Below are positions 44,138 through 52,507 of a DNA stretch of 64,000 bases, in pieces. Source of the DNA: Variovorax beijingensis (GTDB taxonomy: Bacteria; Pseudomonadota; Gammaproteobacteria; Burkholderiales; Burkholderiaceae_C); contig NZ_VIVL01000013.1 of assembly GCF_007828835.1 (NCBI RefSeq), forward strand, positions 1-64,000, given 5' to 3'. Within the stretch, counting starts at the first letter, position 1, and each line of letters starts with the position of its first letter. The notes under the pieces were generated by a model. That model made no database searches. It was not told the origin of the DNA and was given only the letters and a program-made list of their open reading frames with translations. The position numbers and the translations under genes were made by a program.

Positions 44138-44365
44138 TCAAACAGGCGCCCGTCCGACCTCGATGTCGCGACTGCCGCACTTGCACAGAGGCAGATCGTT
44201 CTGGCCAACTCGCATGCGAGCGACCTCATAGTCGTTTGCGGGAGCGATATTGAAGCCCTCCCAGCTCGTTTCGGATCTTCCCCAATCATCAGAGCTTTCG
44301 ATTCGAAATCCCGTGTTGCCGCACGCCTTGCAACGCGCTTCAATTCTTGAGTGGTCCCAGCTCAT
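44138..44365 (-). CDS. Small zinc-ribbon-like protein, 75 aa
   Basis: From ATG 44365 the product begins MSWDHSRIEARCKACGNTGF and later has DLPLCKCGSRDIEVG. The two cysteine pairs, CKAC and CKC, resemble a zinc ribbon. The middle (RSETSWEGFNIAPANDYEVA) is soluble. The family is unknown to me. It sits in a region of gene debris, but it is intact in length and shows no frameshift. The frame continues upstream into the IS3 remnant, which is not part of it. Confidence 0.5.
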   Translation of the reverse strand: MSWDHSRIEARCKACGNTGFRIESSDDWGRSETSWEGFNIAPANDYEVARMRVGQNDLPLCKCGSRDIEVGRAPV

Positions 44366-44497
44366 GTGTGCCCTTAGGATGGATTGGCGGGTTCGCCTTC
44401 CGCGATTCTGAGCTACACGCTGAGCCTGAATGTCAATGCCGAAGTAATTCGGACCCACTAGGGGGGACGGATGAAAACCTGGATTGGTTCTATGTCG

Positions 44498-44590
44498 TAA
44501 GTCCACGCGCTCTCGGTGTTCGACGGGGCTCGGACAGCCCAGGAAGATCTTGATCCGCTGTTCGGTGTACCAATGGATGTCGGAGTCCGC
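44498..44590 (-). mobile_element. Remnant of an IS3-family transposase C-terminus
   Basis: On the minus strand DIHWYTEQRIKIFLGCPSPV followed by EHRERVDL matches the end of IS150-group IS3 transposases, where I-H-W-Y-N-E-K-R-I-K-x-x-L-G-x-x-S-P-V-E-Y-R is conserved. Only about 30 residues remain; neighbouring frames give no more transposase. No terminal inverted repeats were found. With the DUF4065 and nuclease fragments it marks this stretch as a scar of past insertions. Confidence 0.7.
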
Positions 44591-44750
44591 GGCCTGTATG
44601 AACTGCGCGATGGTCGTCCGTGGCCTTGGTGCAGAGGTGATCCAGCTGGAACACCCTGGGCGCATCTGGCATCGCGGGTACGGACGGGCCTTGAATCCGG
44701 ACCGGCGTCTGCAGGACCTGAAGCGGGGAGGACCACACCCGAAGAAGGGT

Positions 44751-45053
44751 TCAGCTGTCAAGACGCCAGCGCAGCCATCCGAAGAACGACCCTGCGAGGA
44801 ATGCCCAAACGCTCAACACGACCATCGCTTCGAGGAAGCCGGCCCAGGAGAACGGTGCAGGCCGCAGGAGTGCACTGAAGTCCATGCCGTGGAACAGGCC
44901 ATTCATGAAGTTCAGGAATGGGCCAGGCACGGCGAGCCAGACCATTGCGCACAGCGTGTAGAAGACCGCAACGGTCACGGCCAAGGCCATCCCCGTACGC
45001 AGAGCCGTGGGAGCAGATCCCGGGCTCCGGACTGAAGGCGATGTCGTGCTCAT
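44751..45053 (-). CDS. DUF5676 family membrane protein
   Basis: A 100-residue protein with two membrane helices (about 20-42, ALAVTVAVFYTLCAMVWLAV, and 72-94, EAMVVLSVWAFLAGSFFGWL) around FLNFMNGLFHGMDFSALLRP. This arrangement is the DUF5676 pattern. Members are common in heavy-metal (copper, silver) resistance islands, but their function is unknown. It is divergent from the DUF2933 gene. The ATG at 45053 is preferred to the frame opening at 45152. Confidence 0.8.
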   Translation of the reverse strand: MSTTSPSVRSPGSAPTALRTGMALAVTVAVFYTLCAMVWLAVPGPFLNFMNGLFHGMDFSALLRPAPFSWAGFLEAMVVLSVWAFLAGSFFGWLRWRLDS

Positions 45054-45187
45054 GAGGTTCTCCTGGTCGCGCTTCAGATCCTGGCGCGATGGGGCCGTGC
45101 TGCATTGACGCACATCAAGCCACGCATCGAAATGCGTGCGACGCTCGTGCAACAGCAGGGGAGCCCGATGACCAAAGGAGCACGCCC

Positions 45188-45442
45188 ATGGACCACGATC
45201 GTTACGAGCCGCCGTCGTTCCGGCGGTCTCCTGCGGGCCTGGCGTTGCTCGTAGCCACTGCCGCTGGTGGCTTCTACCTCGTCACGGAGCACACGGCACA
45301 CCTGTTCGGTGTCCTGCCCTACCTGATCATCCTGGCCTGTCCGTTGATGCACATCTTCATGCACCACGGCCATGGCCACGGCGGCCATGGACAGCCGCAT
45401 GGACAGCCCCCGGGGGACAACCATGAACAGCGCTCCGAATGA
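45188..45442 (+). CDS. DUF2933 family small membrane protein
   Basis: An 84-residue protein with two hydrophobic stretches around residues 15-55 (GLALLVATAAGGFYLVTEHT, then VLPYLIILACPLMHIFM) and a histidine/glycine-rich tail (HHGHGHGGHGQPHGQPPGD) that could bind metal ions. The H-x-x-H-L-F-G-x-L-P-Y-L-x-x-L-x-C-P-L-M-H-x-F-M-H pattern defines DUF2933, again often found near metal-resistance genes. An AAAGGAG lies ten bases before the ATG at 45188. Its end overlaps the next gene by 20 bp. Confidence 0.85.
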   Translation: MDHDRYEPPSFRRSPAGLALLVATAAGGFYLVTEHTAHLFGVLPYLIILACPLMHIFMHHGHGHGGHGQPHGQPPGDNHEQRSE

Positions 45443-46088
45443 CTACGGCCTCTGGGGCCTCGTGTTCCTGAACTCCGTCATCTTCCTGGGGTTCGCATAC
45501 AGCTTCTTCAAACCGGCCAACCTGCGCGACTGGCGCAGCTTCAGCGCGTACGGTGCCTTCATCGTGGCCCTGTTCGCGGAGATGTACGGCTTCCCGCTGA
45601 CCATCTACCTGCTCTCCGGCTGGCTCGGCACGAAGTTTCCGGGCGTCAACCTGCTCGAGCATGACGCTGGCCATTTGTGGTGGCTCATCACGGGCCGGCA
45701 CGGCAATCCGCATTTCGGCGCGCTGCACGTCCTGAGCTTCGCCTTCATCTTTGCCGGGTTCACGCTGCTGTCCAAGGCCTGGCACGTGCTGTATCACGCC
45801 CAGCGACGTCACGAACTGGCCAAGGCAGGTCCCTACCGGCTCGTTCGCCATCCGCAGTACATCGGCTTCGTGGCCATCATGTTCGGCTTCCTGCTTCAGT
45901 GGCCCACGCTGCTCACGCTCGGAATGTTCCCGGTGCTGGTGGTGACGTACGTTCGGTTGGCCATCTCGGAAGAGCGCGACTCCGAGATGGCTTTCGGCGA
46001 TGCCTGGCGCGAGTACGCGAAGACCACGCCTCGGTTCGTGCCGAATTTTTTCAAGGCTTCGCACGCACGCCCCGCCAGCGGCCACTGA
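45423..46088 (+). CDS. Isoprenylcysteine carboxyl methyltransferase-like membrane protein
   Basis: A 221-residue integral membrane protein with about five helices and the PEMT/ICMT-type C-terminal motif: GPYRLVRHPQYIGFVAIMFG (about residues 138-157) and later RLAISEERDSEMAFGDAWRE-Y. R-H-P-x-Y and E-E are SAM- and substrate-site residues in this superfamily. Bacterial members with DUF2933/DUF5676 neighbours occur in metal-resistance islands; their methyl acceptor is unknown. It overlaps the DUF2933 gene by 20 bp and is probably co-transcribed with it. Confidence 0.87.
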   Translation: MNSAPNDYGLWGLVFLNSVIFLGFAYSFFKPANLRDWRSFSAYGAFIVALFAEMYGFPLTIYLLSGWLGTKFPGVNLLEHDAGHLWWLITGRHGNPHFGALHVLSFAFIFAGFTLLSKAWHVLYHAQRRHELAKAGPYRLVRHPQYIGFVAIMFGFLLQWPTLLTLGMFPVLVVTYVRLAISEERDSEMAFGDAWREYAKTTPRFVPNFFKASHARPASGH

Positions 46089-46162
46089 GGCCGATCCGCC
46101 AGCAGGATCGCGCCCCTGGCAGGCCCGCAGGGAGCGCAGCCAGCGTGCAAAGCAGGGGCTCT

Positions 46163-47788
46163 CTACAGCAGCGCCTCCGGCGCCAGCCCCCCCAGAAAGC
46201 GGGCCATCCAGACGCGCCACGCGCTGGCGAGGGGGTCGCTCGAATAGCGCACCGGCCGATCGCCATCCAGGGACTGCCAGCGCAGCGATGAAGCGGCGTT
46301 GCCCGGCTCGTCGAGCTCGACCTCGAAGACCTGGTCGAGCGTGGTGGCCTCGCCGAAGAGCGCGGTCAGCTGCCCCCCGAGTTCCTGGCTTTCGATCCGC
46401 AGCGCCACCTCGGTGTTGAGCTTGCTGGAGCGCGGATCGAGGTTCATCGATCCGATGAACACCGCGTGGCCATCCACGACGACGGTCTTGGCGTGAAGAC
46501 TGGCGCCGGACGACAGTCCCAGGCGCGGGGTCCTGGCGCCGGGTCCCCCGGGCCGCAACTCATAGAGCACCACGCCGCAGGCGAGCAGCTGCGGGCGGTA
46601 ACGCGCGTATCCGGCGTGCACCACCGGCACATCGGTCGAGGCCAGGGAATTGGTAAGGATCCGCACCCGCACCCCACGACGAGCCAGACCACACAGCACC
46701 TCCACACCGGTCGCACCCGGAACCAGGTAGGGCGACACCAGAATCACGTCGTGCCGGGCCTGCTCGACGTCCTTGCGCAGCACCGGGAAGATCGCGCTGG
46801 TCGTCTCGGGCGAACCGGCGAGCGAGTTCGCGGGCACGTCGAACAGCGCCTCGGCGGGCGCCACAACCAGCGGCACCTGTCCCGAGCGCACCAGGCCGCC
46901 GAACGCTGTCCTGCGCAGCGAGCGCACATAGGCGCCTTCCCGAAAATGTCCGGCCTGCGCGGCAGTCTCGGCCCACGCTTGCCGAAGATCGGCCAGCGGC
47001 GGCGCGGGTCCGGCGACGGCGGCAATCGGCACCGCCTCCCGGCTGTTCCAGTACTGGTCGAAGCTGCGCGATACTTCGGCCACCACGGGACCGGCGGCCA
47101 GCACGTCGAGATCGGCAAAGTCGCGCTCTTGGGACGCATTGAAGTAGGCGTTGCCCAGGTTGCGGCCACCCATCACGGCCACGGCGCCATCGGCGATCCA
47201 CAGCTTGTTGTGCATGCGCCGATTCAGGCGCTCGCCATCGCCGAGCAGTTCGAGCACCTGCACCAGGCCGAAACTGCCGCGCTGCGAAAACGGATTGAAC
47301 AATCGCACCTCCACATTCGGATGCCCGGCAAGCACCGACAGGTGAGCTTCGCGGTCGCCCACATTGAGGTCATCGACCAGCAGCCGCACGCGAACGCCCC
47401 GCTGCGCGGCGCGCAGCACACCGTCCAGCAGCAGCGTTGCCGTCGAGTCGTCGGCGACGCTGTAGTACTGCAGGTCCAGCGTTCGTTCCGCCGCCGCGGC
47501 AAGAGCGCCGCGAGCAGCAAACGCCTCCGGTCCGGAAACCAGCAGATGAAAGCCCGATTGGCCCGGTGCCGATGCGAGTTGCGCGAAGTAGGTCCGTCCG
47601 AGCGACGTCTGCAGGGGCTGGTCGAACGCATGGGACGGCGCGCGCGGCGCGTCGAAGGCGATCGCCGCGCAGGCAGCGAGCAGCAGCGCCGCAGCCACGA
47701 GGAGCATGCACCGGCCAAGCCTCTCGCCGCGGCGGCGCCATTCGAAGCAGGCGATGCGGGCCGGCGGCTGATCGACCCGATCGTTCAT
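46163..47788 (-). CDS. Phospholipase D-family protein (cardiolipin synthase-like)
   Basis: A 541-residue protein with two HKD motifs, HNKLWIADG-x-x-x-x-GGRNLGN (about residues 190-208) and HAKTVVVDG-x-x-x-x-IGSMNLDPRS (about 425-445), as needed for one PLD active site. An N-terminal hydrophobic segment (about 25-46, CMLLVAAALLLAACAAIAFD) ends with a LAAC that could be a lipobox. It may be a lipoprotein or membrane-anchored enzyme facing the periplasm. This arrangement fits the ClsC/YmdC-like branch of phospholipid enzymes. The start overlaps the stop of the ATP-grasp-like gene (ATGA), so the two are coupled. Confidence 0.9.
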   Translation of the reverse strand: MNDRVDQPPARIACFEWRRRGERLGRCMLLVAAALLLAACAAIAFDAPRAPSHAFDQPLQTSLGRTYFAQLASAPGQSGFHLLVSGPEAFAARGALAAAAERTLDLQYYSVADDSTATLLLDGVLRAAQRGVRVRLLVDDLNVGDREAHLSVLAGHPNVEVRLFNPFSQRGSFGLVQVLELLGDGERLNRRMHNKLWIADGAVAVMGGRNLGNAYFNASQERDFADLDVLAAGPVVAEVSRSFDQYWNSREAVPIAAVAGPAPPLADLRQAWAETAAQAGHFREGAYVRSLRRTAFGGLVRSGQVPLVVAPAEALFDVPANSLAGSPETTSAIFPVLRKDVEQARHDVILVSPYLVPGATGVEVLCGLARRGVRVRILTNSLASTDVPVVHAGYARYRPQLLACGVVLYELRPGGPGARTPRLGLSSGASLHAKTVVVDGHAVFIGSMNLDPRSSKLNTEVALRIESQELGGQLTALFGEATTLDQVFEVELDEPGNAASSLRWQSLDGDRPVRYSSDPLASAWRVWMARFLGGLAPEALL

Positions 47789-49500
47789 CGCGCGCTCCCC
47801 GGGCAATCCGCCGCCTCGAAAAGCATGGCATGCATGCGTTCCCGTTCCTTCACCGTCGGCCAGCCGGCATCGGCGGGTGCGGCCACCGACCCGAGACGAC
47901 CCTGCGCGTCGACATGGGCAAGGCCATAAGTCTCGTTGACGATGGCATCGGGCTCACCGTCCTTCAGCCGCACATACCAGTCGGCCAGGCGCAGGTTCCG
48001 GCCGGCCCATGCGGGCGCCGCGGCTTCGCGGCGCGCGAGCGCCACATACAGCGCATGCGGGACCGCGTGCACACCGCCGGCCTCGTCGAGCAGGAACACA
48101 TACGAGGCATGCTCGCCACCCGATTGGCGCAGCGCGCGGCCCGACGCATCGACCGTGCTGTACACCGGCGCGAAACCACCGCCGGGGGTGCGGAAGTTGG
48201 TGGTCTGCCCCTGGTACAGGCGAGCCGCCACCCACTGCGCGTCGCCGGCGTAGGCGTAGGCGCGCAGGTCGAACTTCATGGCATGGTCGGCGTCCTCGTC
48301 GATCTGGCGTTCGCCCGGCGGCACGATGGCCTGCGCCACGTAGCCGCCAGAGAGGATCTCCTGCCACACCCGCCGCGTGAGCTTGTCGCCGCGGTAGGCG
48401 GCGCGGCTGCCAAAGCCGGCGACGGGCTTGAAGAAAAGGCCACGGCGTGCGGCCCACAGGCGCTCGCCGTCGGCAGCATTGACGACCTCGGTGTGCGGAA
48501 CCACGTCCAGCAGCACCTGCCGGGTGGCTTCAGGCACGCCCAGTGCCTGCAGCCGCGCGGCATCGCTGAAGACGGCGAGCTGTCGCTTGTCCGCGTACAG
48601 CGCATGGGCTTGCGGGTGGGGTGTCAGTACAACGCCTTGATGCAGGTACGCCTCGCGCAGCGCGGCGCTTTCCGGCTTCTCGAGATAGAAGTCGGTCAAG
48701 CGGTTGTAGACCAGGTCGATGGCCACGTCGCCATGCCACAGCGTGCCGTCCCGCCATTCGAGAGAAGATGGATCGGCAATGACGGCGCGCAGCCCATGCC
48801 GCTCGAAGAGTTGCTGGAACAGCAGGAACTCGGCGTAGAGGTATTGCTCCGGCGGCGCCGTGTCCACGATGGCGATGCTGGCCAGCGGCCGCAGACGGCC
48901 TGCAAGGCGCCATTCCTGGCGGAACATGCCGACGATGCGCTGCTCGAAGTCGGCCGCACTGGCCCGCGTGGGCACCATCGAATCCATCGCTTCGCAGCAG
49001 GCTTGCTGGGCGCGCGCCAGCACCGCGTTGAGCATGGCCCCGCCGGCGTTGGTGTTGATCTCGATAAGGCCGAGGTAGTCCTGGTCGAGGTGGAAGTCGT
49101 AGCCGAAGAACACGCCGCGCGGGCCCGCGCTGCCCAGGCGGGCAATCGCGGGAGCGGCCGCCAGGGCCTGTTCGCGGTAAGCCGGCAGCGCCACCACCGA
49201 CTCGACGGCCCGCACCACCTGCGCCATGCGCCGTATTCGCGCCGCGGCCACGAAGACCGGCCGGGCCGCGAACATGAACGGGCAGCGCTCGCGGACCAGC
49301 CGGGACAGGCCCGGCGGCCCCAGCTCGGCATCGAGCGCATGCGCGAGCGCCTGTCGGTCGAGGCTGAGACAGAAGCATTCGCGGTTGAGCTGCTCGATCG
49401 TGGTGGCGGGTGCCGGCAGCGCGGCAGGGGCGTCGCCAAAGAGGTGCGGAACGGGCCTGGACACGCGCTGCTTTCGGAAGGGATGAAGAGGCACAGTCAC
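47785..49500 (-). CDS. Putative ATP-grasp family protein, unknown substrate
   Basis: A 571-residue soluble protein. I see ATP-grasp-like features: GVFFGYDFHLDQDYLGLIEI then NTNAGG (residues about 128-152), a nucleotide-loop-like FFKPVAGFGSRAAYRGDKL near 358-376, GGYVAQAIVPPGERQID near 388-404, and MKFDLRAYAYAGDAQWVAARLYQG near 412. These are consistent with an ATP-dependent ligase, but the family is not one I can name and the substrate is unknown. It starts at a GTG (49500) without a clear ribosome-binding site. It is translationally coupled to the PLD-family gene, which suggests a shared product or envelope target. Confidence 0.6.
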   Translation of the reverse strand: MTVPLHPFRKQRVSRPVPHLFGDAPAALPAPATTIEQLNRECFCLSLDRQALAHALDAELGPPGLSRLVRERCPFMFAARPVFVAAARIRRMAQVVRAVESVVALPAYREQALAAAPAIARLGSAGPRGVFFGYDFHLDQDYLGLIEINTNAGGAMLNAVLARAQQACCEAMDSMVPTRASAADFEQRIVGMFRQEWRLAGRLRPLASIAIVDTAPPEQYLYAEFLLFQQLFERHGLRAVIADPSSLEWRDGTLWHGDVAIDLVYNRLTDFYLEKPESAALREAYLHQGVVLTPHPQAHALYADKRQLAVFSDAARLQALGVPEATRQVLLDVVPHTEVVNAADGERLWAARRGLFFKPVAGFGSRAAYRGDKLTRRVWQEILSGGYVAQAIVPPGERQIDEDADHAMKFDLRAYAYAGDAQWVAARLYQGQTTNFRTPGGGFAPVYSTVDASGRALRQSGGEHASYVFLLDEAGGVHAVPHALYVALARREAAAPAWAGRNLRLADWYVRLKDGEPDAIVNETYGLAHVDAQGRLGSVAAPADAGWPTVKERERMHAMLFEAADCPGSAR

Positions 49501-50050
49501 CGGACTGCGTTCGACACGACGCGCACGACCCGCCGCCGGATGGCGGCAGCCGGGAAAAGCATGGCGCGAGTGCGCGGCCGGTGTAGCGAATGGGGACGTG
49601 GGGCCAGGGTCGGTTCGGTCATGGTCGGATCCGCCTGATCAGGAGACGACGATCCAGGCACGAGGATGCACCGATGGCGCCACAGGGTGCTTGAGGAAGA
49701 TCAAGCGGAAGCCCGCGGCTTGTGCCGTCGGGCAATGGCAGGAGAAAGTGGGGGGCCCGCCGACCCGCTCGACGCGCCCGCAGGCCCATGCCGCTTCAGT
49801 CGCCCAGGATGGAATGCCAGATGCCCAGCCTGGCGCATGCTGTTCCGCGCGAGCGGGCTGAGACATGCACTCGCCTGCAAGGGCGAACATGGTTCGAACC
49901 GGCTTCCTGAAATGTGGCCGCGCGCGATCGCTCCAGGCGGTCGCACGAACCGCCGATCGGCGGCAACCTTTGCGCCCAAGTGGCTTCCGGCCGTATGGCG
50001 AATTCCGTGCGTTGACGCCCGCCCAGGGCGGGTCGCCGCAGCCACGCCGC
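49501..50050. other. 550 bp without a recognisable gene; holds dispersed repeat copy 2
   Basis: Between the ATP-grasp-like gene and the CHMI-family gene. The frames here are arginine/proline-rich shadows with no family signature. The only structured feature found is the second copy of the 40 bp dispersed repeat at 49774-49812. The promoter of the leftward ATP-grasp/PLD pair should lie in its left part, but no clear -35/-10 was seen. Confidence 0.5.
49774..49812. repeat. Dispersed 40 bp repeat, copy 2
   Basis: GCGCCCGCAGGCCCATGCCG followed by CTTCAGTCGCCCAGGATGG matches 15761-15800 apart from one short indel and a few substitutions. Both copies are intergenic and in the same orientation. Confidence 0.6.
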
Positions 50051-50443
50051 TCATCGCACGCGCGGGAGCAGCGCGGCCGGCGCGTTCCACTGCCGCTTCG
50101 CATAGTCGTCCCTGGGTGTGGCCTGGATGAAGACGCAGCACTGGACCCAATGCACGGGCCGCAACGCACCCACGGCCTGTTCCAGGTGCGCCATCACTCG
50201 GTCCCTCATGGCGCGCTGCAGCTCGGGCGCACGCGCCCGGGTGAGGATCAAGGTCGCCACCAGTTGCTGCGCGCCGCCATCCTGGCCCGACAGGGTATCG
50301 GCGCAAACCAGGACCCTTGTCTTCAGGTCGCCGATGTCGGCCCATTCGCGGGCGGCCAGGTCGAGGTGGATGTCGCGAGCCAGCTGCTTCCAGTGCAATG
50401 CGGCGGCCAGGTCCGCGCTGACTTCGATATGCAGGTGCGGCAT
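50051..50443 (-). CDS. 5-carboxymethyl-2-hydroxymuconate isomerase (CHMI) family protein
   Basis: A 130-residue protein starting MPHLHIEVSADLAAALHWKQ. CHMI/4-oxalocrotonate tautomerase-superfamily enzymes use the N-terminal proline exposed after methionine removal, and Pro2 is present. Length and the later KTRVLVCADTLSGQDGGAQQ, ILTRARAPELQRAMRDRV pattern match CHMI (HpaF). It isomerises an unsaturated 2-hydroxy acid from a meta-cleavage pathway. No other homoprotocatechuate gene is nearby. The start overlaps the Bug gene stop by one base (TGATG), so the two are coupled. Confidence 0.82.
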   Translation of the reverse strand: MPHLHIEVSADLAAALHWKQLARDIHLDLAAREWADIGDLKTRVLVCADTLSGQDGGAQQLVATLILTRARAPELQRAMRDRVMAHLEQAVGALRPVHWVQCCVFIQATPRDDYAKRQWNAPAALLPRVR

Positions 50444-51420
50444 CAGTCGAGCCTTATCCCGCGTTCGCGGATCAACTGGCCCCAGCGCGCCCGCTCGGCG
50501 TCGATCAGCCGGGCGAACGCCTGCGGCGAGCTGTCGACCTTCTGCGATCCCAGGTCTGCCAGGCGCGTCTGCACGAGCGGATCGGCCAGGGCACGCCGCA
50601 TCTGCTCCGACAGCCAGGCCACCCTGTCGGCGGGCGTGGCCGCGGGGGCGAGGAAGCCGTACCAGCCGCCGATATCGGCATCAATGCCGGACTCCTTCAA
50701 TGTCGGTACCCCGGGCAAGCCTGCGATCCGTTCGCGGGTGGTGACGGCCAGTGCCTTCAACCGCCCGGACTTGATGTGCTGCAGCACGGCAGGCGAGGCC
50801 TCGAACAGCAGCTGGACCTGCCCGCCCATGGCGTCGTTGAGCGCCGGGCCCGAGCCCCTGTACGGCACATGCACGAAGTCGGTGGCGGTGACCTGCTTGA
50901 ACAGTTCACCGGCGAGATGCTGCGGCGTGCCGTTGCCGGCCGATGCGTAAGCGTATTTCCCGGGGTTCGCACGCAGCAGCTTGACAGCTTCGGCCAGCGT
51001 GGCTGCGGGAAACGACGGGTGCGCCACCATGATCAGCGGCACCACCGCAGCGAGCGCCAGCGGCTTGAAGTCCCGCCCGGGGTTGAAGCCCAGCCGGGGG
51101 TATAGGGCCTCGTTCGCGCTCAGCGGCCCCAGCGCGCCGAGCAGCAGGGTGTAGCCATCGGCATCGCCGCGGGCCACGGCCTCGGTCCCGATGTTGCCGC
51201 CCGCGCCGCCGCGGTTGTCAACGAGCACCGTGGCGCCGCTCGTGGTCTGGAGCGCCGTGGCCATCAGGCGGGAGATCGCATCCGTAGTGGCACCGGGCGG
51301 GTAGGGACAGACGATGCGGATGGGCTTTGCCGGAAAGCCCTGCGCAATCGCTGCGGTCCACGAACTGCCGGCCGTGGCCATTGCCGCGGCGCCTTGGATG
51401 AAGTGTCGGCGTGTCTGCAT
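50443..51420 (-). CDS. Bug-family tripartite tricarboxylate transporter binding protein
   Basis: A 325-residue exported binding protein. The N-terminus MQTRRHFIQGAAAMATAGSS has a twin-arginine-like RRHFIQ motif before the hydrophobic stretch, suggesting Tat export. The Bug pattern follows: FPAKPIRIVCPYPPGATTDA, then LVDNRGGAGGNIGTEAVARG and HVPYRGSGPALNDAMGGQVQ. It has no TctAB genes beside it. It shares a divergent control region with the LysR gene at 51519. Confidence 0.92.
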   Translation of the reverse strand: MQTRRHFIQGAAAMATAGSSWTAAIAQGFPAKPIRIVCPYPPGATTDAISRLMATALQTTSGATVLVDNRGGAGGNIGTEAVARGDADGYTLLLGALGPLSANEALYPRLGFNPGRDFKPLALAAVVPLIMVAHPSFPAATLAEAVKLLRANPGKYAYASAGNGTPQHLAGELFKQVTATDFVHVPYRGSGPALNDAMGGQVQLLFEASPAVLQHIKSGRLKALAVTTRERIAGLPGVPTLKESGIDADIGGWYGFLAPAATPADRVAWLSEQMRRALADPLVQTRLADLGSQKVDSSPQAFARLIDAERARWGQLIRERGIRLD

Positions 51421-51456
51421 GATTCTCGGGGTTGCTTGGGTACATCCCAATGTTAC

Positions 51457-51490
51457 GGATAGGAGGGAATTGATCAAATCGGTTCTATCC
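51457..51490. promoter_or_regulatory. Candidate LysR operator between Bug and LysR genes
   Basis: In the 98 bp divergent gap the dyad GGATAG (51457-51462) and CTATCC (51485-51490) flank an AT-rich centre with TTGATCAA at 51470-51477, itself a palindrome. Such nested symmetry between a LysR gene and its divergent target is typical of LysR binding regions. Inferred from position and symmetry. Confidence 0.45.
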
Positions 51491-51518
51491 TCGATATTCT
51501 TCGGAAAAACCTATCAAT

Positions 51519-52451
51519 ATGTCCCGTCGTGCCCGCGATCCGCTGGAACTCGTCTCGCTGCGCCAGCTTCGCTATTTCAACGCAGTCATCCGGGCCGACA
51601 GCTTCGGCAAGGCGGCCAGCGAATGCTCGATCTCGCAGCCCGCGCTGTCCGAGCAGATCGCCGCCTTCGAGTCGGCCCTGGGCCTGCGCCTCTTCGACCG
51701 CGTGGGCCGGCGGGCCATTCCCACGCAGCAAGCGCTGCAACTGCATCGGCGCATCACCGCCACCATGGGAGATCTCCAGGCGGCGCTGCGCGCCGCGAGC
51801 GATCGTTCCGCTGCCGTTTCGGGCACCGTGCGCATCGGCCTGGTCCAGTCGTACGGCAGCTGCTGGGTGGCGCCGGTGGTGCGTGCGGCGCAGGCGCGCT
51901 GGCCGGACCTGTCCATCTCGATGTCCCGCCGCACGGTATCGGCGCTGGCCGAAGGGGTCGCGCGCGGCGACCTGGATTTCGCCGTCACCTTCGATGCGTC
52001 GGACCGCCCGGACATGGATGTCCAGCCCTGCTTTGCCGAACCCTATGTCGCCGTGCGATCGGGCAGGCGGCGGCGTCCCATGGCGCTGGCCGAACTCGCC
52101 GGCGAGCCGCTGGCGCTGCTGCCGCCCGAATACGCCATGCGCCGCCGGATCGACAGCCTGTTTGCCGCGCAAGGCCTCAGGCCGCAGGTCCGCTTCGAGT
52201 CCGATGCCCAGGAAGACCTGGTGCATGCCGTGCGCCACCGGGGCATGACGGCCGTGGTGAATGCGGCCACGGCATTGAGCCTCGATGTGCGCGGCGCCGT
52301 CGCCATCGATGATCCCACGCTCGCGCGAACGGCCTGCCTGATACGTTCGCTCAACCGCTACCACACGCGTGCTGCCGTGTGCCTCTGGGATGCAATGCAC
52401 GCAGCGGCCGATGGCCTGGCGGCCCGGATCAAGGCCGGCTTGCCGGGCTGA
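51519..52451 (+). CDS. LysR-family transcriptional regulator
   Basis: A 310-residue LysR-type regulator. The HTH lies at residues 13-60 (LRQLRYFNAVIRADSFGKAA, SECSISQPALSEQIAAFESA). An effector domain follows from about 100 (VSGTVRIGLVQSYGSCWVAP). Its HTH resembles the CynR/CbbR-like group. It is divergent from the Bug/CHMI pair, the probable target, with a candidate operator in between. The effector is probably the acid bound by the Bug protein, but that is inference. Confidence 0.9.
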   Translation: MSRRARDPLELVSLRQLRYFNAVIRADSFGKAASECSISQPALSEQIAAFESALGLRLFDRVGRRAIPTQQALQLHRRITATMGDLQAALRAASDRSAAVSGTVRIGLVQSYGSCWVAPVVRAAQARWPDLSISMSRRTVSALAEGVARGDLDFAVTFDASDRPDMDVQPCFAEPYVAVRSGRRRRPMALAELAGEPLALLPPEYAMRRRIDSLFAAQGLRPQVRFESDAQEDLVHAVRHRGMTAVVNAATALSLDVRGAVAIDDPTLARTACLIRSLNRYHTRAAVCLWDAMHAAADGLAARIKAGLPG

Positions 52452-52507
52452 GCTTGGCCACCTGAACGCGGCGGAGCCATGGCGCCGCCCCGGTGCCGGG
52501 GGCCGCG

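Noticed and set aside
49701..50345. Minus-strand frame across the 49.5-50.0 kb gap
   Set aside because: Arginine/alanine-rich shadow of the CHMI-family gene that also runs through the dispersed repeat; no domain.
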